From positions 10,550,001 through 10,614,000 of the forward strand of contig OZ026845.1 in the NCBI GenBank assembly GCA_964023205.1: a stretch of 64,000 nt of DNA. The letters run 5' to 3'. Under the pieces are notes generated by a model, which made no database searches, was not told the origin of the DNA, and saw only the letters and a list, made by a program, of their open reading frames with translations. The translations under genes and the position numbers were made by a program. Below, piece by piece: positions 1 to 14,206 of the stretch (position 1 is the first letter of the stretch; every line of letters begins with the position of its first letter). Origin of the DNA: Lutraria lutraria (taxonomy: Eukaryota; Mollusca; Bivalvia; Venerida; Mactridae).

Positions 1-894
1 TAACCTAGATCAACTTTGAGACTTCTGAAAAAATCCGCCGGTAAATGTCTTTCAAATAATGCATACGTTTGCACTTATACCAACTTGTATAATCCTTCAA
101 TCATGTTTAAAACATGACACTGACATGAATGAGACTAGATCAACGATAAATCAAAACAAACAAAAAGTTGAACATTTTAAGAACGGATGTGACGTGAAAA
201 CATGCTCAGGGTTTGTACTAGATGTATCACGTGTGGTTTAAATTACGTGTTGTACGTTGGTTATATATACGTATTACCGAGGCGACATCTGCCCTATGCA
301 CGATATAAATCCTTCATTAAAATGCAAGACGTATAAAAGTCGATATTAGTACAATTTGTAATTAATTCTGTTATGTTTTTTTAAATATCTAAGTATTGTT
401 GTTTGTGTTCATTAGATGTCTTAACGTCATTCGATTTCGTAATCAACCTCAGTCTGATAAGTCAACAAAAGCATCAACTTATGTGGATACGTAATTTCAC
501 CATGAACCGCCATATACATTGTATCTGTCACGTAACGTCAGTCGCTAATCAAAACAACATCCTACTTATTATAAACTGTATTTTGTATGGAATAGGAACA
601 AATAATGTGTACAGTACAACCTCTCCAGAGCGGCCCTCTCTTGAGCAACAACCCCCTTCATCAACAGCATGATTACACCAACAACCTATCTACAACAACA
701 TAATTTTGCTACTCCCTAAAGGTGTTGCTTTGGAGAGGTTGCACCGTATTGCACTCGTCGTAGTTTTCCTTTGTAAACGTGATATGTATGATTAATATTA
801 AGATCTATAGTATTTTATCATTTATACTACACTACGCATCATAATTCGTGATTTATTAAATAACATTATGTATGAATTATATTTGTTATTTTAG
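1..894. other. Non-coding stretch upstream of the first recognised exon (probably intron)
   Basis: I see no convincing exon before 895. Since the exon at 895 opens in mid-codon and encodes the end of a myosin motor, this stretch is most simply an intron of the chitin synthase gene. It contains one MITE copy (610-748). Short open frames here lack splice signals and protein-like composition. Confidence 0.5.
610..748. mobile_element. MITE copy 1, TIR TACAGTRCAACCTCTC
   Basis: The sequence starts TACAGTACAACCTCTCCAG and ends with the imperfect reverse complement GGAGAGGTTGCACCGTA. The internal halves are also partly palindromic (GAGCAACAAC against GTGTTGCT). Related copies lie at 2390-2556 and 56180-56333. 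The TA at each end fits a TA target duplication, as in Tc1/mariner-derived MITEs. There is no coding capacity. Confidence 0.7.
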
Positions 895-3800
895 ATATGG
901 TATTATACTTGATTATCCCTATGATAGAGACGATTATGAGACGACAATACACATACTAGAAGAGGCAAGAATACAAGGCTATCAGATAGGAAAATCAAAG
1001 GTAAAATCTCATAGAAACATTATACAAATCCCATACAAAACTTATACAAATATATAAATCTCATTTAAATAGCATACACATTTCATACATATGTACACAT
1101 ATCATACAAAAATATAAATCTTGTTCAAATATCACACACATATATATACAAATATCATACAAATATATAAATCTCACACAAGTATATAAATAACTCACAA
1201 ATCTCATATAAAAAAACTCGTCCAAATCTCAAAATATGCTTTTATAAACCATACCACCATAAGGTATATATCAAATTGTGTATTAAATAAAAAGGACCGA
1301 ACTATTGTCATTGGTAAGTGTGATTTTAGTTGAGGATTCTTTACTAACAGAAAATTAATTGAGCGTTATGAGCATATTTTAGTGCACAGATTGTGACATG
1401 ATTTGGGTACATCAGCAACGTGTGACATTTATGTTTATATCAAAAAGAGCAGTTTATCAAGTGCTGCTTATTTTGAAATAAACACAAATTGTGCACTCAG
1501 TTTTTAATGTTTATTTCTATGATCACTATTATCGTACTTAAGTACAAGATATTATTGTACATGTACATGAATACATATTGTTATATTGGTATAATAAAGT
1601 ATGTAATATAACACATCATGTCATTAGGTCAATACTACTAAGTCACTAAAAGTGGTCATCGATATTATCATATTGACGTTTTAATCACCTTAGCCCATCA
1701 GCTAACTGATCACTATATGTGTTGTATGATCACAGTCATCATCGATAAAGACAAGGGATTGGATGGCAATAGTATTGACAATTCAGTGCGGATAATTAAA
1801 GCGAACATAAATCAATGTTTCTGTTAGATTAAGTACAGACGTAGGTGACAAGTGACCATATCGCAAACTAATAAATTCCAATCTTAATCACAGAAATGAT
1901 CGACATTTATGATACAAACAGGTTCAGTTTCCTCTCATATGTAAATTATAGCGTTTATTAAAATACCTAGAACAATGTAGAGTACCTCCGCTAATTTGAA
2001 TTCTACATTAACCGATTTCTAGTCGATTTTCATGTATTTCCAAAATTCAAATTATATCTACATTTAGAATAATCGACGGATCAAACAACAACACATAATT
2101 TGGATGATAATATCTACATATCGACCCCTTTTTATTTGATTTTGACACTCGAAATTCATAGAAAGTCGAATTTTCAATGATGATGTTTGGGTGTGCAAAA
2201 CATTGATGTACACATTGTTTTCATTCACTGCAAACAATTAAATTAAATAAATTGACGAGTTGAGACAGAATGACACATGTTCTTTTAATTTCAGGTTTTT
2301 ATGAAAGCATGGCAGAAAGAAGAGATAGAGAACTGTCTTAGAATTAAGGTAAAGTTCCATACAGACTTAATGTATTAAAGAAATTCATATACAGTGCAAC
2401 CTCTCCAGAGCGGCCCTATCATTCATGAGCAAAAACCTCTCTTCAACAAAGCCATGATTTTTCCCAGTTCACGATTTAATTATTAACTCAACCTCTCTAG
2501 AGCAACAACCTTTTGCTGCTCCTAAATATGTTGCTGTGGAGAGGTTGCAATGCTGTCAGAATCTAGTCCTTGTCCATTTCAACATATGCGGTTATCTTAA
2601 ACTTAATGTAACAGTAATTTAATTAAAAATTGCAGTTATTTTTAAGAAATGTTAATTTATAACAAATTCATGATGATAATTATATATTTTATAAAAAAAA
2701 AATGCGGTTCACGCAGTACCAGCCGTTTTATCATTTCCGATTGTTGGGTTTAAGGCTCATTTTCCCTACATACTCTGTTGATTTAGGTTCGTAAGGTACT
2801 TATCTGTCTCTCTTTCTCTTTTCAAATGAAATATTTAAATTAGATATTTAAATCAGGGATGTTTTGTCGTGTATTGCTGCTTTCTCTTTACTTGAATAAA
2901 GCTTTTTTTTAAAAAAAAAAAACGTTTATTTTGTTCATTAGAAAGAGGAGTTAGAAAGGATAGAAAGAGAGCGCGAACAAGAACTAGAACGCCGCCGGAA
3001 GTTAGAGCTGGAAGAAGCACGTGAGCTTGAACGCCGCCGGAAGTTAGAAATTGAAGAGGAACGTGAAATGGACCGTTTACGTTATGAAGAAGAACAGCGT
3101 CGAGAGATGCAGCGACAACTGGAGGAGATGGAGGAATTAGACAGGCACCGAGCCTCGCGGGAGTCACTCGATTCCGTTGATAATTCTTTCGTTCACGATG
3201 AACATGTGTCAAGTACGCCACGAAAACCAGAACGAACCAATAAAAGAGGTATGTAACCATTCAATATTTTTTAAACACATCTTATGTTAAAGCGACAACT
3301 ATTACAAAATACTGGACGTGTTTATTAATATATATGGATCAAATCTTTTGATCAAACTTGTTTGTCTGGAAAAGAAATGATAAAGAATAGCACACAAATT
3401 TCATAAATTTTCATCACGTGCATGTCATATTTCAGAAGGTTACCTGGATACAGACGCTCTTTTGAAAGAGAAATTATCGCAGATGCAGAAGAATGACGGC
3501 GGTGACGTCATCTTGGGTGGCTTCGTCGGCGGTGGTCAAGGAGGACAAAGACCTCCTGCATATACGAACAACGTACAGATGCCGAGATACGTGTCAGGGG
3601 ATAACATGAATATTCCAACGAAGCGTCAGATGTCGAATATTTCAGACGACAATAAGAGTACCATTACTGGATCGTACGAGTCAGAGGGAGGCAATGAACA
3701 CTGGTATGTCATATAATGAATAATGTGTCATACTCAAAATACAAACTCATACAAAAAACATAAAGAAGCTCTAATAGATATGGATATAAACAAACTGTCT

Positions 3801-6800
3801 GTTCTATTCAATTATTTCCAACGGCGAGTGGTCACCAAATATATTGTGAAACGATGTACGTAGATCACTCGACTGAGGAATCAGAGAAAGCTTGTCTGCC
3901 AGGGATCAGAATTGGTTACCTTCACAACTTTCAACTTTGGGTCCGTTCCGTAATAGATCTACATTTTTTTGTATATCACAGTTCATTCTTGGATTAAAGT
4001 TGCTTTAATAAGACTTCTACATGCAGTATTAAAAATATTCTGATTCATTGCAGGAGACCTTACGACATTTTCCAAGTATCTGAACGTGAATTTGAAGAAA
4101 ACGACGCCATCTTTAAAGAAATTTTAAAGCTGGTTAGATTGGTTATGTACCTGATCATGTTTGCAGCAATATTGGGTGGAGCTGTCGCTAACAAGCTATC
4201 ACTGATGTTACTCATATCCGGCATTAATAAGGTACAGTTTCTACATTATCTCTTGTAACATGGTATTGTCAAAAAGACATTAATATATCATTAGTGGATA
4301 TTACTATTTCGTTTTATGTCAGTGCTCTGCAGAAATTATACCAGAATCAGATTGATATGGATTGAAAATGATAATGTATATTAGAACATACCTTTACTGC
4401 ACACCTGATGCATTATTGCGAGATTTTTAATGATGATATTCTAAAGTAGCGTATTTGTGGTGCTAGGGAATTATCTAAGCTGCATAGTGACGTGTTCTGC
4501 GGTTGACGTCAAAATGCCAATTTTTGTGGTGAGAAATTTACAGTTTCATCGGTGTAAAGTCATAAATATACAATGGACAACTTAAAAAACTGGTTTTACA
4601 TAAAATAATTAAACTCCAATATATATGCATAATTAACGTATAATTAATCAATGGGCGTTTTTTGCAAAGTAGTCATCAACACCTTGCGGTCTGACATTTA
4701 AAATTTCACTCTATGATAATGACATTCAAAACGCATGAACAGGAGGCTTTTCATAATACGTTTTATAAAAACATATCTAATCTCATTGAAACTCACTGTT
4801 TAAATAATGTTAATTTCTTAGAACCTTATCTCATATTATTTTATTTGGCGGTTGTTTACCAAATCATACGTGAAACACATTAGTTGTGACAATAGTTTAT
4901 CCAGCGATGGATACTTGTCACTCTGTTTATGGTAAAAATAATCTACCAACGTCATTAACACAAAATAGTATAAAATCATTATGATAAAATACATATTAGA
5001 CGTAAAGAAAACAATAATATGGAAATGCCCTCACTTTCTCCAAATATTTAGAAGCATTTATTTTTGTGGTAGGGAACCATTTATAGGAATAAAAGGTGTA
5101 GACAAATTTGTTTAAAATAAACAGCCAAAAACACTAATCTGTAATCATTCTTGTTTGTTGTTTTATATGAGTTATGAAAATAGTTCAGCGTTATTTATAT
5201 TGTACGAACCAATTGTTTGAGCCAATTACAGTTTATTACAATTTTATAACATCTTGTACATGCACTAACAAATTGGATCTTGTCATTACAGGATGAGAAA
5301 ACACGTGGTGAACATGTGACTACTTTATTGGTCTGTATCTGCGGACCAATGGCATTCAACTGGTTCATGTCCTTAATGAAAACACTATTTGGCGGGAAGG
5401 AATGGCCGTCGGTGAAAACATTCTTAATCGTAAGCTTGCCGTTTTATACCATGAAATTGTAAAAGTTAAATAATAAAATATAAAGTGATAAAAATTATTG
5501 ACTTGTGTCAACAATTCAAATGAAATTGTAAAGTTCATTTGTGATAATTTACATTCGAAACATCTATTTAAATTGGTTTTCTCCTGGAAATTAATTGTAG
5601 AAATGTTTATGACATAGTGAAATTTGATTTTTCAGAATAGTTTCAAAAACCTTCATGATACAATGTAACACTTTTGGTAAAATGCGGATAAACTTACATA
5701 CTTTTCTTATCATTTTGGAAACTTTGTTAAGATAACAGATTACTTTTGTTTATTATAGATATACCATTTTTATAAACTACAACATAATTAAGTTAAAGAC
5801 ATTTTTTGAAATTACTATGTTGTATGATTTCAGTTGCTGATTCTCGAGTGTGTACAAGCTTTGGGGATTTGTCTTGTTATATACCGGGTACTTCCATCAA
5901 CGGATATATTTCGTGGGGTCATTATCTCATTTGCTGTATGCCAGGTACCTAGCCTTCTGAAGGTCATAGTTCGAGAGAAACGACCCAATCCTAGCGTCAG
6001 TGAAATTATGGTGATAATCCTAAACGTGATGGCTTTTATCGTACAGATCGGAGTGGTCCCTTTCTTCTCAATAGAAAATTTTATGTCAGAAGGCAACCAC
6101 ACCATGCTGGAGGGTATAAACGCCACCACGTACCAAAATACGGAAATATCGATCCCCCGTTCAATAGAATGGGAACTTCCGCTGGGACTGTTCCTATTTT
6201 CGATAAGTTATTGGGAGAATTACGTCTCCGGAGATTGGACAATTTGCGGTAAAGTTCGGATACCCTTTAAACACTGGCGGAAGATTTTACAGGATTCACG
6301 GGACACGGTGAATATACTCGTATACCCGTGGAAAATTGGATTCATCATTTTACTGTCTCGTTTGCTTACACAAAACACGGACTTCAGATTTCCGTCAAGC
6401 GCAGAAACCTTTGATAACACGACAATGGAGTCAATGACCGCTGTTGAGCATCATTTCCATTCGTACAGTCTTATGTACCTTCAAATCGGCTCCGGGATTG
6501 TTATAACGTACCTGTCCGGTCTGGCGTGTAAGCTTCACATGCAACGTTTCGCTTTCTCCTTGTCGATAATGCTAGCACCTCCAGTCAGTCTGGTCTTCAT
6601 ATTCTTGCAATGCCACTTTGAGTTTCTGCCAGCACATTGGCATATGGGAGGATGGTTTTGTCCAGGGGAGTCAATCGGGGATTTGCTGGTACCATTGATA
6701 TGCGCATTCGTCCTCTGGATATCGTATGCAATCACAACATCTCACATCTGGTTCCCGCAAAGCGAAAGAATGGCAAAACTAGAGAAGTAAGATGTTTTAT

Positions 6801-9800
6801 CTAAGTCATATGTTTAATTCATATAGTAACTTGTTGTTTCCTCTGATTGACAACCGTACGCGTGATAAGTAAACCTTATGTGTGTTCAGTTTACTGGTTG
6901 TGTAATAGAAATGTGAACACAAAATACTACTTTTTATGTTTTTATACTAGGATAAATTTTAGTTATTAATGAATTAGTTTTAGTATCGTAAATATACTTA
7001 GATATACCATGTAACATCATATTTTATTACGCAATGTGTCTTATTATTATATACATGTATATATATATATATATATTGTACTTAATTGATAAATAATTGT
7101 GCATACACCAGTTTAGTAAATAACGTCATATTTTTGTGTGTTTACAGGCTTTTTATAACGCCTCATTTTGACGGATTATTTCCCGACTTCACACTTACGT
7201 TACGTCGCCGTCGCAACGACAAGGAAATCAAGTTGACAGGATTTGACACGTTCCGCTACGTTGGCGAGGAGAGTTACGAAGAAGGCATCTACAGCTCCAA
7301 GCCCAATGTTGTTCCACAGATCTACGCATGCGCAACAATGTGGCACGAGACCCGACAGGAAATGACGCAATTGTTGAAATCTATGTTTCGGTGAGTGACA
7401 AATCTAAAGATGTTTGTCTTCCGTCACGAATTATATAGAATAACAAAAATCTTCAATTAACATTTTTCTCAAAAATAGTAGATTACACGTAGATGTATTT
7501 AAATATTATATGTGATCCGTACAGTATCAGTATCTGGGTATTTTTCTGTTCCTCAGATTGGATTACGTGCATTGCGCAAGTCGTCTGGCCCAAGAGAAAT
7601 TTAGAATCAAAGATCCGGACTACTATGATCTTGAAAGTATGTATCTACATGTATATTCTGTTACAATTACGTTACCACGGAGCGTATGAGCTGATCGCAT
7701 TTTAATTGTTTGGTCGAAGTTTGTTAATCGTACAATGCCGTAAAATCGTCTGCAAAATTGCAAATATCATTATAATACATGTATATTTCATCCTTGATGT
7801 GCACATTCAAAGCGATTAACATTTATAGTATATATCCATTGCTTTTTAATTGCCAATTATTTTATCAATGTGTTTGATTGAATCTTTCTGGTATAGTCAA
7901 AACAAAATTTCACCCAATATATTGTGTTTTTTCAGTACACGTAATCTTCGATGATGCTTTTGAATTGAATGACGATGTTGACAAATTTGTTCCGAATAGC
8001 TTCTTGAAACAGTTGATGGAATGCATGGAAGACGCTGCTAGGTAACAATCAGTTCTTCGTATAGGTTAGAATGCATATTTGGGTGTTCTCCGTAAATAAG
8101 AAAGCTAAAAGGAGGGTAGCGCCCAAATAATGCATTCCAACCGACTGGGTAATCCGCTGTCTGAGCATGCGCAGTGTGTACTAAGTCGTTCCTCGAAACT
8201 AAGACGTTAGAACGCCGGTTTTTTATTCTATTAAGATAAGAAATACAAAAATTTAAATCCTTGACACTGATTGGATAAGAAAGATGGGCGAGCACTGGTT
8301 CCCGCTTTTTGTCACTTCACGCGCAATTGGAAATATTAGATTCATGGGAATTAATAGGTTGTTTTAGGTTGTAATGAAAAAATATGTTTGCAAGCTTTTA
8401 TATTTATTTGCATAATTTAATCATGTTGAATAGTGTCACCATTTTCTTTTCTTTTTAATAGATCTGTTGTGAAAGGTCCAATCATGATACCACCGCCAGT
8501 GAAATACGTCACACCTTACGGTGGTCGTCTTGTATTGACGATGCCCGGCCACACGAAGATGATTGTTCACATTAAAGATAAGAACAAAATCAGACACAGG
8601 AAGAGATGGTCACAGGTGAGTTATCAATATGTTCATGAAACAAACAGTCGATGAGCAAATAGCTAAATTTACAATTCATATTTCAAAATCAAGCTATTTC
8701 ATTTAAAAAAAAAATTGCCGTGACGGTTGCTGTCACGTTTTCTATGATATATATTTTATCTAGTTTTCTGTCAAACATTCATGTCACATTTAGAATGTTA
8801 CCTTTTTGATCCGAAGTTATACGTTTTGTCATTTTAAGGCTGTTTTAGAGTCAGCGTAGTTATACAGTTGCATGCGTTATTGCAATACGATTTAATACAC
8901 TATATTTACACCGTCTGGTAACTTTAGTTTTTCTCTAATTCAACTTTTCAAGGCGTTTTAAGTTACTAAGTGCAATTTTTCCCTTTAATACCACATTAAG
9001 ACACGTTATACTGATTTCAACACGTTTACTTTCCTTCAGTGCATGTACATGTACTACTTACTGGGCTTCAAGCTGTTCGGCTCCAAGGATAACGAGAAAG
9101 CGTTCACTGAAGAATCGGAACTTGAAAGTAGAATGTCCAAAGCAAGGAATCGCAAGAAGAAGTCAAAGAAGGACAACTTGTCAAGACCCGTTAAGTCTTT
9201 ATTTAACAAAATGGACACGGAACAATATGAAAAGGTATGGAAACATTGTGAATATCTATGACTGTATTATTCTTCCTAGTATTACGATTATTAGTTCCGG
9301 TCAACCAGAGTTTATTTGGTGCCGAACAATAAGACGTTATGTCCACCGTTAAGTCCAAAGGTTAATGTTAAGAATCTGAATTTTAATTCTGAAATTAAGA
9401 GATGTGAACGAGTCAGTTCTCGAATTTTATTAGCAAACAATTGATTCCAGTCAATAGAAACTTGTTTATTCCCTTTAGAATCGTTCATTTCTACTTGTAT
9501 CATACGAACGAAATATACAATTTATAGGTAACAGTTTATAGAATCATAACATAGTTTGACTCTCAAATCGTTTCAAACCTACGAATTATCGAAATTATTT
9601 TTTAAAACAGTATTTTGTAAGTACATGTACTTTATAAATCTGTTCCTAGGCTGAGAATACGTTTATACTGACGCTGGATGGAGATGTGGACTTTAAGCCA
9701 GAATCGGTGAAACTGCTGATTGATCGAATGAAGAAGAATAGGAAGGTCGGTGCTGTGTGTGGTCGCATTCATCCTATTGGTTCTGGTATGTACATCTTAA

Positions 9801-12800
9801 TTCATTTAATCTTTCTGTAAGCCTTTAATAGTTTTGTTTATTTGCTTATTTGAGTTTTACGCTCCCTTGGAGATCGCCAAATGACTGAAGATGATGGTGC
9901 GACATTAAACTTCAGTAAAACAAATAAAGACTGGCATTTGATGGTTAATATACGAATAGATCAGTTTTAGAGAAAACGGCAAAAAGTTGAGTAGAGTGGC
10001 ATAGGTTATTGATTCGTAAGCGATGTGATATAAATGCAAAATGAACACCTCCCTCTGTAATGCATTTTATACACGTCCCAGAAACCTTAAACATTGTCTG
10101 AATCACTCAAATGAAAGATGCATTTTCATACACTTTTTCGTATAATGACGGCGACATTATGGCGAACGTTTGTTTATCAAATTAGCAGCTTTGTAGAAAA
10201 AGTTATATTAATCAAATTTATTAGGCAGTTTTATTAATGGATACGCTAAAATGGACACATTTCTTGCGGTATAATCACCTGATATGTCTTAGATATGTGG
10301 TTCAGTGGTGTCTTGTGTCTGAAATATAACTTTTGTCGTGAAATTGGAAAAATGTAATCACAAAAAAGGTTTTGTTAATGCTTAGGAAGTTCGCATGTTT
10401 TGTGATTGCGGTTTGTATGTATTTAATCAGACAAAGAAGGAACAAACAAATAATTTAATGTTATCCATTCATTTAATTCGCTTGTTTTAATCTTGTCTAA
10501 TGGGCCGATATCCGGTAGTTAATTGAAATAAAAATTTAATTGTTTTCAAAATAAAAGCCATTTTGATTGATTACGAACGGCGTTCGTATATGGCGTTAAA
10601 ATGTTATAAGTTATGTGCTGATTTTGTTAATTATGACCTTCTGGTTTTTGATTGCAAGAACACGCATCTTTACGACAAACGTTGTAGCAATGTCAAATAG
10701 CATTATGTTTTACCGTTTATTTTTACTTTGAACATTATAATACGATGTCCAATGCACTCGAAAAAGGTACAAACATAATTGTATCTAAATAATTTGTTGT
10801 CGTTTTACCAGTAAAATGTTATGTTTTATGAGAGTTCTATCTAGTGTTAGGTAAATGTTGATAATGCATGTATACAATGAATTTCCAAGTAATTTCTTAA
10901 TAATTAACATTGTACACGTTCAATGAACAAACTGCCCCGTAAACGGAACCGGGAACCAGATTACAAGACGAATGCAATTACATTGCTTATTATAATATAT
11001 AAGATCAAGTCTATGAATGAGGATGGAAACCATCCATATGCAAAAAATACATGAAGCGTTATTGGTAAATAAATTCACAAAACAATTCAAATTATAAATG
11101 TCTACGTAAAATATTTCTATGTTATACAAACTGTCATAATGCAGTAACATCGATCATGTTGTGGGTTAATTGATAGAGAGAATAACACTTAAGAAATATA
11201 AAGTATAAATGGTATGCTTATTTCTAAAAAATCATTTGTTAAAAGCGTATCATTAGTAGCTAAAACACGTATATCATTCTGAGACACTGTACCCTTTATA
11301 GAAGAACCACGAAATCAAAACCACTGAAAATAATAAGGTGCTCTAATGATCAAGATTTACTGTAGAGAATATATTGAAAACCTGTCCAGTTAAACCGGTC
11401 GTTATAGAGAAGTGATCATAAAATAAAGATGGTCACTAAGTGAGGTTTCACTGTAAACAGAACAGAACATGAGTTTTTTTTGTGACGTGTGCATAGTACA
11501 TAATCATATCTACGAACATTACTTGTATCAAAACAAACATATGAAGTGTAAATATAGCAAAGTTTTCTTATACGATTTTAAAGACATATATTTTATTTTT
11601 AATCAATTATTAACATGTAACTATTGACTTTTAAGTTTTATTATTTTAGTCACAACTATTTCTATTTATCATTCTGTAAAACTTCAGGTCCTATGGTATG
11701 GTATCAACAATTCGAGTATGCCGTGGGTCATTGGCTTCAGAAAGCAGCCGAGCACGTGTTCGGATGTGTACTGTGTTGCCCTGGCTGTTTCTCTCTGTTT
11801 CGTGGTTCTGCTTTGATGGACGACAATGTTATGAAGATGTACACGACTAAACCTACTGAAGCTAGACATTATATCCAGTTTGAACAAGGTATGTTATACA
11901 TGTATTTTGAGACTGCTTTCATAAAAGCCCTTAGTCCTAGGTTATACATATAAGTTCAGCCCCCAACCTTATACCACATGTATACCATGTTTGTTTTAGT
12001 TATGATCCTACAATGGTGATATTAATCATAATTTGTTGCGTCAGTACAAACTGATCTAAATTTGTATTTTAACTTTTAAACTCAATAAATTTAGACTTGA
12101 TCAGCACACGCAATGTTTTTGTTTTATAACCTTAAGACATGCGGAAGATATATGTATACATGTATTCACTTGAAGCCTTCTCTCTAAGTTAAGCCACATA
12201 TTCAAATTATATAAATCAACAATTGCTTGTTGTACTACATGATATCATACCTTGCACTGTTTGTATATTCAGGTGAAGATCGTTGGCTGTGTACGCTTCT
12301 ACTCCAACAAGGCCATCGTATTGACTACTGCGCAGGCGCAGACGCTTTGACCTTTGCGCCGGAAACGTTCAATGAATTTTTCAACCAAAGACGTCGCTGG
12401 GCTCCGTCAACACTCGCTAACATGATGGATCTCTTGTCGTCTTGGTATGATACGGTTCGAATCAACGACAACATCAGTAGGCCATACGTTTTGTACCAAT
12501 TCATCTTGATGGCTTCTACAATTTTGGCTCCTTCGACAATTATCCTTATGATCACCGGGTCCTACCACTCTGTGCTCGGCCTGGACGTCTGGACTTCTTA
12601 CCTGCTCTCGATCCTTCCTGTTGGTATTTATATAACGATTTGCATGACCATGACAAGTAACCATCAAATTACTGCTGCCGCTGCCATCAGCGCTGTCTTC
12701 ACTATTGTCATGATGATTGCTACTGTTGGTACCATTATAAGTATCGTCACAGAAAATTTCGGCAGTCCAAACGTTGTGTTCTTAACAGGACTTGTCAGTG

Positions 12801-14206
12801 TGTTCACCATTGCCGGAATACTGCATCCTCAAGAATTCTTTTGTCTAGTATATGGTTTACTTTACTTTCTGACGGTACCCTCAACTTTTATTCTACTGAC
12901 GGTCTACTACTTGTGTAACCTTAACAACGTCTCCTGGGGAACTCGTGAAACTCCCAAAAAGTTGACGAAGGAAGAAGAGGAAGAGAAGAAGATAATGGAA
13001 GAAGAAAAGAAGAAGAAGAAAGAAAACAACTCTTTCTTCAACAGACTCGGCATAACCAAGTTGATCAGTGACGCTAGGGAACTGATACAGACCATGATGG
13101 GAGTGAAAGTAGAAAAGAAGGAACTATCATCGATAGCCGTTCAAACAGAGGAATCTAAACCCCCGGCACCAATTCTGAAAGAAAAGTCGTCGAAGTTTGA
13201 TCGGCAAATCAGTAAACCAGTTACCATTGTTGAGGATCGCGCACCAATGGGCTGGGAACCGAATCCTTCTCGGCCATACTGGGTTGATTTGGAATGGATT
13301 GGAAGCGGCGCAATCAACAAATTAGACGACGAAGAGTTGGATTTCTGGCGTTTTATCATTAAGAAATACTTACATCCATTGGATGAGGACAAGAGTCATA
13401 AGGATAAGATTGCCAATGACTTGATTCAATTGAAGAACAACGTCGTCTTCATATACTTTATGATCAACTTCTTGTGGACGATCATCACATTGCAACTGCA
13501 AACCATGGAGGACAAGTTGAAAGATTTCTACATTATCAACAAGTACGAGCCTCTGTCGTTGATGTTCCTGTCAGTTTTCGCCTTCTGTATCACTTTACAA
13601 TTCTTTAGTATGTTTGTACATCGATGGGGCACTTTCTTGCATCTGATGTCAAGTACAAGAATTGATTGGTTCAAAAATGCCTCGACAGAGGAGGACTTTG
13701 TTCGATTTGTAGTGGCCGAGGCGCAGCGCTTGCAGAGACTGGAACCAGCACCGGATTATGACGAGCTTCCTCCTGATTATGATGATGATGATGACGACGA
13801 GGATAACGGTACTTTATCGACATTGAAGGAGTCTGAGGAGCATTACAATCAGCTTCCGGTTCCTGAATCAAGTGACGATTCCTGGAGCGAAGATCGTAGA
13901 AAATCTAGCAGAAAGGGCAGACAAATGTCAAATCACTCGAACGAAAATGAGATACCACTGTTGCAGCAGATATTTGAAGATAGGCTAGAAAACATACATA
14001 GAAAATGGAAGCAAGGGTCGGTGGCATTCAGAAACAATAAACGACCTAGCAATAGGTTTGAACGAAGTGACAGCAATCGATTTTCTAACAAAATGAACAC
14101 TATGCGACAACGCATGTTAAAACGTAGTTTTAAGAAACATAGCAATGATAGTGGCGGGCGCCTTTCACAAGATGAGTTCTCCGGTGTTGTCGTTGAAACA
14201 TTGTAG
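895..14206 (+). CDS. Myosin-motor chitin synthase (3' fifteen exons; 5' end outside window)
   Basis: A membrane glycosyltransferase family 2 enzyme that polymerises UDP-GlcNAc into chitin; myosin-fused forms are known from molluscs and linked to shell formation. Exons: 895-1000, 2295-2348, 2942-3248, 3436-3703, 4054-4231, 5292-5429, 5834-6786, 7148-7390, 7557-7636, 7936-8041, 8462-8615, 9040-9234, 9650-9785, 11688-11888, 12273-14206. All junctions are GT-AG and codon phases join exactly. Exons 1-2 give the motor end (QIGKSKVFMKAW, the usual GKTKVF element). Exon 3 is a charged ER-rich, likely coiled-coil segment. Exons 5-7 hold hydrophobic membrane spans. Catalytic signatures follow: CATMWHE (7345), TLDGDVDF (about 9675), CCPGCFSLFRG (about 11775), EDRW (about 12276) and QRRRW (about 12388). 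The metazoan-type VSWGTRE motif (about 12930) and more membrane spans come next. The C-terminus is acidic then basic and Ser-rich. The stop is TAG at 14204. No frameshift or missing catalytic residue was seen. Confidence 0.95.
1030..1215. repeat. Degenerate AT-rich tandem repeat in an intron
   Basis: About eight imperfect units related to CATACAAATATATAAATCTC repeat here, just after the first exon's splice donor. This is low-complexity DNA with no coding signal. Confidence 0.6.
2390..2556. mobile_element. MITE copy 2, same family as 610-748
   Basis: Starts TACAGTGCAACCTCTCCAG and ends GGAGAGGTTGCAATGCTGT, an imperfect inverted repeat. It lies in the intron between exons 2 and 3 of the chitin synthase, in the same orientation as copy 1, and is non-coding. 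Confidence 0.7.
8045..8325. repeat. Dispersed repeat, related in inverted orientation to 60765-60960
   Basis: The stretch contains TTAGAATGCATATTTGGGTG and, further on, TCGTTCCTCGAAACTAAGA. The related blocks ATTCTAATC and TCGTTCTTCGAAACTAAGA occur near 60800-60850, with part of the match inverted. It lies in an intron of the chitin synthase, starting just after a splice donor. The repeat class is unknown. Confidence 0.45.
9786..11687 (+). other. Longest intron of the chitin synthase in this window
   Basis: A 1.9-kb GT-AG intron splitting the codon between HPIGSG and PMVWYQQ. I see no gene, only AT-rich sequence and a possible degraded SINE tail near 9850-9930. Confidence 0.7.

Noticed and set aside
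403..672. 89-aa open frame near the window start
   Set aside because: Its end lies in a MITE copy and it has no splice or promoter support; composition is not protein-like.
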